Shown in pieces: positions 1-5,077 of a stretch of 5,077 bases of DNA. The notes under the pieces were generated by a model. The model ran no database searches. It saw only the letters and a list, made by a program, of their open reading frames with translations, and was not told the DNA's origin. The translations under genes were made by a program, and so were the position numbers. Positions within the stretch are counted from its first letter, which is position 1, and the number at the start of each line of letters is the position of its first letter. This DNA comes from Bacillota bacterium (GTDB lineage Bacteria > Bacillota_E > Sulfobacillia > Sulfobacillales > Sulfobacillaceae): contig JAKAAS010000192.1 of assembly GCA_021802225.1 (NCBI GenBank), positions 1-5,077 of the forward strand, written 5' to 3'.

Positions 1-840
1 AGTCGGCGCCTCTCTGTGGTATATAGCATCAATTTTCACTACGGGCCTAGGGGAACGCGAACCATAGGTTCGTGGAAATTCACCAAACGGTCCTTCAAGA
101 TCTCGAGCATGGGCGATTATGCGCCCTTCCAATAAATATTCGGACTCGGCCGGAACTTCTATCCCGTAGAGAGGACTAGGCACGACAGCAATGGGAGAAC
201 CCAAAAGTGAACTGGCGATTGTTGCTTCATCGACGCCGTATGGGGTAATCGCTTGTGAAGCCAACAAATATCCCGGCGGTAAGCCAACAACTAGCGCAAC
301 CGGCAAATCTTCGTCACGCTGTTCCGCCTTTGCCACCATGATTGCCAAATGACGGGGCAAAATCAAAATGCCTAGGGTTTGGGCATCGTTGATTTGTAGT
401 CGGTGAATTGACCAATTTTGGATACCTGTATCAGGGTCACGGGAAATCGCTATGCTCGCCGTAATATACGCGCCGCTATCCCGCGCATGATGCAGTGGCG
501 CAGGCAGGCTATCCAGCCGAACGGACGACTCACGGACTGTCAATACCGGAGCATCCTCAGCGTTACTCTGGTAGGGGACCAGAGGTTGCGCTAAGGCATC
601 ACGGTAACGAGAGTGCAAGGCCTTCGCATCCTGTGCACCTATGGATTGGGCGAGTTCAGATCGACTATTGAAGGTGTTGCCGACAAGCACGCGATCGCCA
701 TCACGAAATATCACGGTTTTTTGTCCATCATACTCCGTTAAACGCGACGCCACCATGTGTGTGAGATCCCATGGTCCTTCGTGAATGACTACCCGATTTT
801 GGCTCTCAAGAAAACTCAGCCAAGACCGCAAATCCATCAT
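1..840 (-). CDS. UbiD-family prenyl-FMN-dependent decarboxylase, partial (3' end beyond the window)
   Basis: UbiD enzymes reversibly decarboxylate aromatic, heteroaromatic or alpha,beta-unsaturated acids in the cytoplasm using prenylated FMN made by UbiX. About 280 residues are visible with no stop; family members usually have 440-500, so roughly the last third is missing, including much of the oligomerisation part. Numbering from the ATG at 840, the prFMN/metal region ITASIAISRDPDTG (127-140) is followed by N142 and R147 in NWSIHR, H164 in PRHL, E232 in PAESEYLLEG, and E249 and E254 in EGPFGEF. The N-to-R spacing of 5 and E-to-E spacing of 5 match the metal Asn, catalytic Arg and the two catalytic Glu of fungal Fdc1, so the active site looks intact. 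It lies 158 bases after the aldehyde dehydrogenase on the same strand. There are three tandem ATGs at 843, 840 and 837; AGGAGG lies 4, 7 and 10 bases from them, which favours 840 or 837. The family is certain; the substrate (phenolic acid, furoate-type acid, acrylic acid or other) is not determinable. Confidence 0.93.
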   Translation of the reverse strand, partial: MMDLRSWLSFLESQNRVVIHEGPWDLTHMVASRLTEYDGQKTVIFRDGDRVLVGNTFNSRSELAQSIGAQDAKALHSRYRDALAQPLVPYQSNAEDAPVLTVRESSVRLDSLPAPLHHARDSGAYITASIAISRDPDTGIQNWSIHRLQINDAQTLGILILPRHLAIMVAKAEQRDEDLPVALVVGLPPGYLLASQAITPYGVDEATIASSLLGSPIAVVPSPLYGIEVPAESEYLLEGRIIAHARDLEGPFGEFPRTYGSRSPRPVVKIDAIYHREAPT

Positions 841-843
841 CAT

Positions 844-998
844 TGTACCTCCTCATAACATCGGTAGGGATTTCTGGGGTATTTGTGATATCCCTGTGCT
901 CTAGACATCTGTGGTTTGTAGGTTTCTTTTCTGCCTATGATGATGATAACCTACTCCTTGGGCCAAATCGGGGCGCATTACCTGTCGCATTCTGGTTG
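844..998 (-). other. 155-base spacer between the aldehyde dehydrogenase and UbiD genes
   Basis: This is the longest gap between genes in the set. I see no hairpin followed by a T-run on the minus strand and no good -35/-10 pair, so it does not obviously end or start a transcript. It contains an AAGGAG site (954-959) with no ATG, GTG or TTG at a usable distance. Two very short frames are present: ATG at 990 to TAG at 901 (29 codons) and ATG at 908 to TGA at 840 (22 codons). Neither of these ATGs has a ribosome binding site and neither product is recognisable. Confidence 0.6.
848..853 (-). promoter_or_regulatory. Shine-Dalgarno site of the UbiD gene
   Basis: A perfect AGGAGG (within TGAGGAGG) precedes three consecutive in-frame ATG codons. 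The spacing is 4 bases to the first, 7 to the second and 10 to the third. Usual spacing of 5-10 points to the second or third ATG as the main start, although the first could also be used. Confidence 0.8.
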
Positions 999-2432
999 TC
1001 ACAAAACCTCGGATACTACGTTCTTCAATTCGGTGTATTCGTATAGGCCCGCCTTGCCACGGCTTCGGCCCAGACCGCTGCTCTTCATACCGCCCGATTC
1101 GGCTTCAGCAAATGTTTTTTGGTATGTGTTAATCCAAACTGTGCCCGTCTCTAATTGACGTGCTACTCTGACCGCCCGATCATGGTCCCGCGTCCAAACG
1201 GATGACACTAATCCATATGCTGTACTATTGGCGAAGGTGATCGCGGCGTCTTCATCCTGGAACCGTTCCAATGACACTACGGGGCCAAAGATTTCGTGTT
1301 GCACCATGGAGGACGTGCAAGGAACGTTTTCTATCAATGTGGGAGCAAAGAAAAATCCGTCTTTCAAAACTCCTCCAGTCATGCGCTGCCCACCAATTAG
1401 AACCCTACCTCCATCGCGAACGCCGGCGTTTACAGCCTCTTGGGATACTGCCACCTGATGTTCGGTGATTAGGGGTCCCATGGTGGTATCGGCCGCTAAA
1501 CCAGGGCCGACCCGCAACGAAGCAATTGTTTCCACGAGTTTATCACGTACTGCGTTATAAATCGCATCATGCACCAATATTCGTGAAGCGGCCATACAAT
1601 TTTGTCCAGACGATCCATACATACCTTGAACCAAAACGGGGATCATCCGTTCTAATGGCGCATCTGGAAAGATAATTGAGGAGCTTTTACCGCCGAGTTC
1701 CAACAAAACTTTTTTAATTCCACGTGCAGCCAATTCTCCAATACGTTGACCAGTTTGCGTACTGCCGGTAAAACTGACGGCCGCCACATGGCGATGACTT
1801 ACAATCGCTTCCCCAATGGGGACTCCTTCACCAGGAATGACATGGATCAAACCCCGAGGCACAACGACAGTGTCTGGCAGATCGCGAAAAATTTCCAGTA
1901 CAGTCAACGGAGCCAACAGTGCAGGTTTAATGATGGCCGAATTTCCTGCCGCGAGTGCGGGAGCCAATTCGCGCACTAACAAAAGCACGGGCCAGTTCCA
2001 CGGAATGATAAACCCAACAACTCCGAGAGGTTCGGGAATTACTTCACCATACATACCGGAACCAAGAGTCAGACTCCTGCCCTCCAATTGTCGGGCTTGA
2101 CCGGCGGCAAACTTCAAAGTGTCCACTGTGGCCAAAATTTCTCGTTCTGCTTCAGCCATGACTTTTCCATTCTCCCGCGTTAAGAGGGTGGCTAAACGGT
2201 GACGATCCTGTTTAATGCGATCGGCCCAACACCACAGAAATTCGGCCCGTAAAACCCCATTTTCCCGCCATTTCCGTATGCGCACGGCCTGTTGAGCAGC
2301 CTCCACAGCGCGATTAACGTCTTCCACCGTTCCCAGTACCACTTTATCCACTTGTTGACCGGTCGCGGGATCTATCACCTCCGTGGTATCCCCTGTGGAG
2401 ATCCAGTCCCCATTAATAAATTTCTGATACAT
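999..2432 (-). CDS. NAD(P)-dependent aldehyde dehydrogenase (ALDH superfamily)
   Basis: This cytoplasmic enzyme oxidises an aldehyde to a carboxylate with NAD(P)+. At 477 residues it has normal family length. Visible motifs are PWNWP at 144-148 (N146, oxyanion hole), K169 in IIKPA (cofactor phosphate/ribose side), FTGSTQTG at 221-228 (Rossmann turn), general base E245 in LELGGK, nucleophile C279 in GQNC, and E380 in EIFGPV. The 34-residue E245-C279 spacing equals that of the textbook Glu268-Cys302 pair. The C-terminal region has NTYQKTFAEAESGG and SSGLGRSRG instead of the more usual PFGGxKxSGxGRE, which suggests a less common subfamily. L172 stands where NAD-preferring enzymes usually have Glu195. 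The start at 2432 follows AAGGGGG by 6 bases, and only 12 bases separate it from the transporter stop, so the two are probably translationally coupled. The likely role is the second oxidation step after the upstream alcohol dehydrogenase, making an acid for the UbiD enzyme; the substrate is inferred only from context. Confidence 0.96.
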   Translation of the reverse strand: MYQKFINGDWISTGDTTEVIDPATGQQVDKVVLGTVEDVNRAVEAAQQAVRIRKWRENGVLRAEFLWCWADRIKQDRHRLATLLTRENGKVMAEAEREILATVDTLKFAAGQARQLEGRSLTLGSGMYGEVIPEPLGVVGFIIPWNWPVLLLVRELAPALAAGNSAIIKPALLAPLTVLEIFRDLPDTVVVPRGLIHVIPGEGVPIGEAIVSHRHVAAVSFTGSTQTGQRIGELAARGIKKVLLELGGKSSSIIFPDAPLERMIPVLVQGMYGSSGQNCMAASRILVHDAIYNAVRDKLVETIASLRVGPGLAADTTMGPLITEHQVAVSQEAVNAGVRDGGRVLIGGQRMTGGVLKDGFFFAPTLIENVPCTSSMVQHEIFGPVVSLERFQDEDAAITFANSTAYGLVSSVWTRDHDRAVRVARQLETGTVWINTYQKTFAEAESGGMKSSGLGRSRGKAGLYEYTELKNVVSEVL

Positions 2433-2438
2433 AGTGAA

Positions 2439-2445
2439 CCCCCTT
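2439..2445 (-). promoter_or_regulatory. Aldehyde dehydrogenase ribosome binding site overlapping the transporter stop codon
   Basis: AAGGGGG lies 6 bases upstream of the ATG at 2432. Its first A is the last base of the transporter TGA stop (2447-2445). A ribosome finishing the transporter is therefore placed on the next start, which supports co-transcription and coupled translation of the two genes. Confidence 0.75.
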
Positions 2446-3737
2446 CAGTTGTTGGCCAAGCCCATCTGAAGTTCCTCCGACAGATCAACGCCCCGGGTCT
2501 CGCGTAAGATCCACGGCAGGCCAAATAATACGATGGCGGCGAATGTGCCAGACAGTAATCCTAAATTCATGCTGGATGCCGCAACGATGGGCGCTAAAGC
2601 TGACATTCCTCGTCCAACCATATAAATGGTTGAAATACCGGTCGAGCGAGCGCGAGTCGGATATAATTCACTAAACCACACGCCAAAGACTGCGAAAGAT
2701 GCGGAGCCCATGTAAAATAGTAGATACGCCCAAAAGATGGGCCAATGCACAAACGAGGTCCCGATGGGCACACGAATACCCACCGTAAAAATTATGAACA
2801 GGAGGAAGCCAACGACCGACAGGGATTGCGCGATAAGGAATGATGCCTTCCTTCCCCATACATCGCCAAGAAAGCCGATAATAACATAGGTTAGTGCTCC
2901 TAGAAATGTCGCCCATGTGGTTATTGACGCACTCAGTGTGGCAGGTACTTTGTATAGTGTGGTCAACACGGTGGGCATTATCGAGGCAATAGCGTAAAAT
3001 GCGTACATGTAGCACGCGACCATAATGAGGCCGATAAAGGTATATTTCCGATTATCTGGATGAAAAATCGCCTTAAACGGGACGTTTTTGGTGTTCCTTG
3101 GGCTAGGAGTCTCTTTGCTTCGCTGCATCACGGCCCGTTGCCACAATTGCGATTCGGGTAGGGCTAATCGGACGATCATTATAGGTATTAGCGACAGAAA
3201 TCCCGTAGCCAAAGCTACACGCCATCCCGAAAGTAGATAAGTAGTCAAAGCCCAGTGTGCAACAACCCCCGCTAACATGATGCCAAAGATGAAACTGCCT
3301 TGGATTATGCCCCCACCCAATGCTCGTCGTTTAACGGTCCACACCTCGTTGTATAAAGCCATGCCAACACCCCATTCGCCGCCTAAGCCGATTCCAACCA
3401 GACTGCGAAATAGCGCCAGCGCAAAAACATTCCAAGAAAATGCCGACAACAAACTGCCGAGGGAATAGATGGCTATCGAAAGCAAAAGCAAACGGCGGCG
3501 CCCAATTAAGTCCGCATAGTTACCAAAAATCACGCCACCCACCATTGAAAACACCAATTGCAGAGAAAAGACTACGCCCAAACTCGCAACCGATGTATGA
3601 AAACTTTTGGTGATAGGCAAGACAACGAAAGAAATTATTAAAAGACTGTAACCATCCAGCGAAAAACCTAATATTGCCGAAACTAGCGTAGCATATCGCT
3701 GCATGGGCGAATAGGTGAGTTGGCTCTGACCATTCAT
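2445..3737 (-). CDS. MFS transporter, sialate/aromatic-acid:H+ symporter-like
   Basis: This is a 430-residue inner-membrane secondary transporter with about twelve hydrophobic helices (roughly 18-40, 52-73, 83-101, 103-125, 141-163, 170-192, 232-254, 268-290, 298-320, 329-352, 367-388, 389-411) and a cytoplasmic loop near 193-231. MFS signatures are D28-G29-Y30 in helix 1, the loop 2-3 motif GNYADLIGRRR (72-82), R111 with GGEWGVG (119-125) in helix 4, PESQLW (194-199) after helix 6, the second-half repeat GFLGDVWGRK (288-297) and ELYPTRARSTG (357-367). These fit the group of proton symporters for organic acids that includes NanT, YjhB and PcaK. DGYS replaces the usual DGYD/DGFD. AGGAGG (3747-3752) lies 9 bases before the ATG at 3737. 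Being set between two dehydrogenases, it most likely imports the pathway substrate or an acid intermediate; export cannot be excluded. The family is clear, the substrate unknown. Confidence 0.94.
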   Translation of the reverse strand: MNGQSQLTYSPMQRYATLVSAILGFSLDGYSLLIISFVVLPITKSFHTSVASLGVVFSLQLVFSMVGGVIFGNYADLIGRRRLLLLSIAIYSLGSLLSAFSWNVFALALFRSLVGIGLGGEWGVGMALYNEVWTVKRRALGGGIIQGSFIFGIMLAGVVAHWALTTYLLSGWRVALATGFLSLIPIMIVRLALPESQLWQRAVMQRSKETPSPRNTKNVPFKAIFHPDNRKYTFIGLIMVACYMYAFYAIASIMPTVLTTLYKVPATLSASITTWATFLGALTYVIIGFLGDVWGRKASFLIAQSLSVVGFLLFIIFTVGIRVPIGTSFVHWPIFWAYLLFYMGSASFAVFGVWFSELYPTRARSTGISTIYMVGRGMSALAPIVAASSMNLGLLSGTFAAIVLFGLPWILRETRGVDLSEELQMGLANN

Positions 3738-3760
3738 AGTTCCTGTCCTCCTATTGCGTT

Positions 3761-3779
3761 CCAGTCTGTCTCAAACTGG
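3761..3779 (-). repeat. Hairpin upstream of the transporter ribosome binding site
   Basis: On the minus strand CCAGTTT and AGACTGG can pair (six Watson-Crick pairs and one G-U) around a 5-base GAGAC loop. It ends 8 bases before AGGAGG. It is not followed by a T-run in the minus direction, so it is not a terminator for the operon; an mRNA-stability or translation-control role is possible but unproven. Confidence 0.45.
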
Positions 3780-3791
3780 GTGGTTTTTGAG
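3770..3791 (-). repeat. Inverted repeat overlapping the leader hairpin
   Basis: CTCAAA and TTTGAG form perfect 6-base arms around a 10-base spacer. The downstream arm shares bases 3773-3775 with the stem of the 3761-3779 hairpin, so the two structures cannot form at the same time. It could alternatively be a protein-binding site or chance. Confidence 0.35.
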
Positions 3792-3794
3792 TCG

Positions 3795-3807
3795 AGGAAA
3801 AATTCCT
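3795..3807. promoter_or_regulatory. Short palindrome, possible operator
   Basis: AGGAAAAATTCCT has perfect 5-base arms (AGGAA/TTCCT) around AAA in the leader of the transporter. Its size and position would suit a regulator half-site pair, but I see no second copy in the window, so this is only a candidate. Confidence 0.25.
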
Positions 3808-3856
3808 ATACCGAATACGATTAATTAGCCATTCAGGCGGATGGGAAACTGACTGC

Positions 3857-4969
3857 CTAAGTCTCAAAGAGACCTTCCATGATGTTTTGAACATCTTGTG
3901 GAGTTATCGGTCGCACATTATTCCCAAAAAGTCGCTGACCGGTGCGAAACCCCTCATCGCTCAACGAATCGCAGTCGGTTATAGATCCTCCATAATTGTG
4001 TAGCGTCGGCGGTACCCCCAACGTATGAAGCCATTCTCTTATACGGGATACCGTCGTGGCGCCTTCCGGAAATTGCGCAAGAATTGTTGAAACACGGTTT
4101 GGTGCGGCCGACTGATTGAAACTCAACACCGGTCCGAGTAACAACGCGTTCGATCTACCGTGACTTAAGCCATAGCGGTGACTTAAGGTATAGCTTAATC
4201 CGTGAATCGCACCAAGACCGGCAACACTAAAGGCGAATCCACCTAGCAGACTACCTTGGGAGACCGCTTCTGCAACTGCTTCATTGCGATCTCCCGAAAC
4301 CAACCGGGGAAGGAAGCCGACAATCAGCTCGATTCCCTTTAGGGCTATAGCATCGGTTAATGGGTTATGTCCGAGGGCTAGATACGCTTCAATTGAATGG
4401 GTAAGGGCATCAATGCCGCTGTCTCGCGTCACATTTAGCGGGGCGGTCAAAATCATCAGCGGATCAATCCATGCGACATCGGCAACCAAATTGGGCGACG
4501 TCGCTACGGCTTTGTTGAGTTCTGGATCGGCCAGCACAATGGACGGACTAATCTCGCTGCCAGTACCGGCTGTGGTTGGAATGAGGACGCTTGTCATTCT
4601 TTCAGGCCACTCAGGTATCCGGTTTACGCCTCGAATATCTGTCCAATTCAATTCAGGAGGTACATGCGATACTGCCTTTACCACATCTAAAGTACTGCCA
4701 CCGCCGACTCCGATAATGGTTTTGGGACGAATTCCGGCTATTCGATGCCGCAAATCACTGACGGCATCCCAGGAGGGGTTGATTGTTGTGTTTGTTATTA
4801 GCAAACACGATTTCCCCCGAACCTTTAGGAAGGGTTCCACAAATGAGCGCACCCCGTTGTCGACCACGGCGACGATGGGTTTCGGCAGTGTTTCGAGAAA
4901 TTGGGGTAACTGTTCGAGACTTTGGGTACCAAATTGGATGTGATGCGGCCAATGAATTGAATAAGTCAT
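3857..4969 (-). CDS. Iron-containing (group III) alcohol dehydrogenase
   Basis: This 370-residue cytoplasmic enzyme interconverts a primary alcohol and its aldehyde, or a related hydroxy/oxo pair, with NAD(P)H. The N-terminal dinucleotide-binding domain has GVGGGSTLD (87-95) and PTTAGTGSE (131-139). The C-terminal metal domain has D187 and H191 in DALTH, H256 in GAIHG and H270 in LSHG. Spacings of 4, 65 and 14 closely match the D-H-H-H metal ligands of FucO (4, 63, 14), so the Fe2+/Zn2+ site is complete. Maleylacetate reductases, common in aromatic catabolism, belong to the same fold but usually show PTTYAGSE and a HHKLCH-type segment; neither is present, so an alcohol dehydrogenase role is preferred. 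The start at 4969 has AAGGAG 7 bases upstream (4977-4982). It is the first complete gene of the run and is followed after 119 bases by the transporter. The likely role is the first oxidation step of the pathway, or detoxifying aldehyde reduction; the substrate is unknown. Confidence 0.94.
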   Translation of the reverse strand: MTYSIHWPHHIQFGTQSLEQLPQFLETLPKPIVAVVDNGVRSFVEPFLKVRGKSCLLITNTTINPSWDAVSDLRHRIAGIRPKTIIGVGGGSTLDVVKAVSHVPPELNWTDIRGVNRIPEWPERMTSVLIPTTAGTGSEISPSIVLADPELNKAVATSPNLVADVAWIDPLMILTAPLNVTRDSGIDALTHSIEAYLALGHNPLTDAIALKGIELIVGFLPRLVSGDRNEAVAEAVSQGSLLGGFAFSVAGLGAIHGLSYTLSHRYGLSHGRSNALLLGPVLSFNQSAAPNRVSTILAQFPEGATTVSRIREWLHTLGVPPTLHNYGGSITDCDSLSDEGFRTGQRLFGNNVRPITPQDVQNIMEGLFET

Positions 4970-5077
4970 GGTTATTCTCCTTCTAAATAGTACCTTTTCG
5001 GCACGGTAAGACGGGCGTGTCCGTCGATCATTATCAACCGCTTTGTAGTACGGTGAGATCTTTGGTTCCCTTAGTGT
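4970..5077 (-). other. Upstream region of the alcohol dehydrogenase gene
   Basis: These 108 bases hold the ribosome binding site AAGGAG (4977-4982) and a 5-base-arm inverted repeat GACGG/CCGTC (5010-5025, 6-base loop). TACTAT on the minus strand near 4987-4992 resembles a -10 box, but no fitting -35 box lies 16-18 bases upstream. The alcohol dehydrogenase frame stays open to the window edge, without ATG, GTG or TTG, so the ATG at 4969 remains the start. Another frame reads 13 codons and then TGA at 5036-5034; this could be the tail of an upstream gene, leaving a 64-base gap, but it is too short to judge. Confidence 0.5.
5010..5025. repeat. Small inverted repeat upstream of the alcohol dehydrogenase gene
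   Basis: GACGG and CCGTC are perfect arms around a 6-base loop (GCGTGT on the plus strand). It is GC-rich but lacks a following T-run on the minus strand, so it is not a typical terminator. It may be a regulator site, a weak hairpin or chance. Confidence 0.25.

Larger units (their letters stand above)
3738..3856 (-). other. Leader region between the alcohol dehydrogenase and transporter genes
   Basis: These 119 bases hold no gene. They are relatively AT-rich in the middle (around 3795-3830, with TAATTA and TATA-like words on the minus strand), but I cannot fit a convincing -35/-10 pair. They contain the inverted repeats listed separately (3761-3779, 3770-3791, 3795-3807) and the transporter ribosome binding site. 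No T-run follows a hairpin on the minus strand, so readthrough from the alcohol dehydrogenase gene into the transporter is expected. Confidence 0.55.

Noticed and set aside
901..990. 29-codon minus-strand frame in the aldehyde dehydrogenase-UbiD spacer
   Set aside because: It has no ribosome binding site before its ATG and no recognisable product, and it does not resemble the small UbiD-cluster subunit of phenolic acid decarboxylases.
843..1158. Short plus-strand frames at 843-1046 and 937-1158
   Set aside because: They overlap the end of the aldehyde dehydrogenase and the spacer antisense, and the products are unlike known proteins.
2671..3015. 114-codon minus-strand frame inside the transporter gene
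   Set aside because: It is out of frame within a clear 12-helix MFS gene and lacks recognisable features.
3761..3788. Plus-strand hairpin followed by TTTTT, resembling a terminator
   Set aside because: The stem is only 7 bases with one wobble, the T-run starts 4 bases after the stem, and there is no plus-strand gene upstream for it to terminate.
4284..4943. 219-codon open frame on the plus strand
   Set aside because: It lies fully antisense to the alcohol dehydrogenase, whose motifs are unambiguous. The translation has no recognisable domain and looks like a shadow.
3857..4969. Maleylacetate reductase as the identity of the iron-type dehydrogenase
   Set aside because: Maleylacetate reductases usually have PTTYAGSE and a HHKLCH-like segment. 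This protein has PTTAGTGSE and GAIHGLSY, which fit the general alcohol dehydrogenase group better.

Overview
The window holds four genes, all on the minus strand. In transcription order, from high to low coordinate, they are an iron-type (group III) alcohol dehydrogenase (4969-3857), a 12-helix MFS organic-acid transporter (3737-2445), an NAD(P)-dependent aldehyde dehydrogenase (2432-999), and the N-terminal 280 residues of a UbiD-family decarboxylase (840 to beyond the left edge). The gaps are 119, 12 and 155 bases. No convincing terminator or minus-strand promoter lies between the genes, so they probably form one operon that continues past the left edge. There is no gene on the plus strand, and no RNA gene, mobile element or CRISPR array.

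The organism is a bacterium with intermediate GC content by eye. The strong purine-rich ribosome binding sites (AGGAGG, AAGGAG) and the mix of gene types would suit a Firmicute, for example an acid- or heat-adapted one such as Sulfobacillus or Alicyclobacillus. That is a guess from style, not a sequence match.

Read as a pathway, the enzymes fit in series. The transporter imports a small organic acid or related compound. The alcohol dehydrogenase could oxidise a primary alcohol to an aldehyde, the aldehyde dehydrogenase could oxidise that to a carboxylic acid, and the UbiD enzyme could remove the carboxyl group from an aromatic, heteroaromatic or alpha,beta-unsaturated acid using prenylated FMN. 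All four proteins keep their main catalytic or signature residues, so the operon looks functional. The substrate cannot be read from the sequence. Furfuryl or benzyl alcohol-type compounds and phenolic acids are reasonable candidates by analogy with known UbiD clusters. No UbiX (the prenyl-FMN synthase) is visible.

Smaller points of interest are two mutually exclusive hairpins and a short palindrome in the leader of the transporter, a Shine-Dalgarno-like site without a start codon in the aldehyde dehydrogenase-UbiD gap, and unusual residues in the transporter (DGYS where relatives usually have DGYD or DGFD) and the aldehyde dehydrogenase (Leu at the usual NAD-ribose Glu position). No part of the window is clearly a new kind of system. 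The main novelty would be the substrate of this enzyme set.
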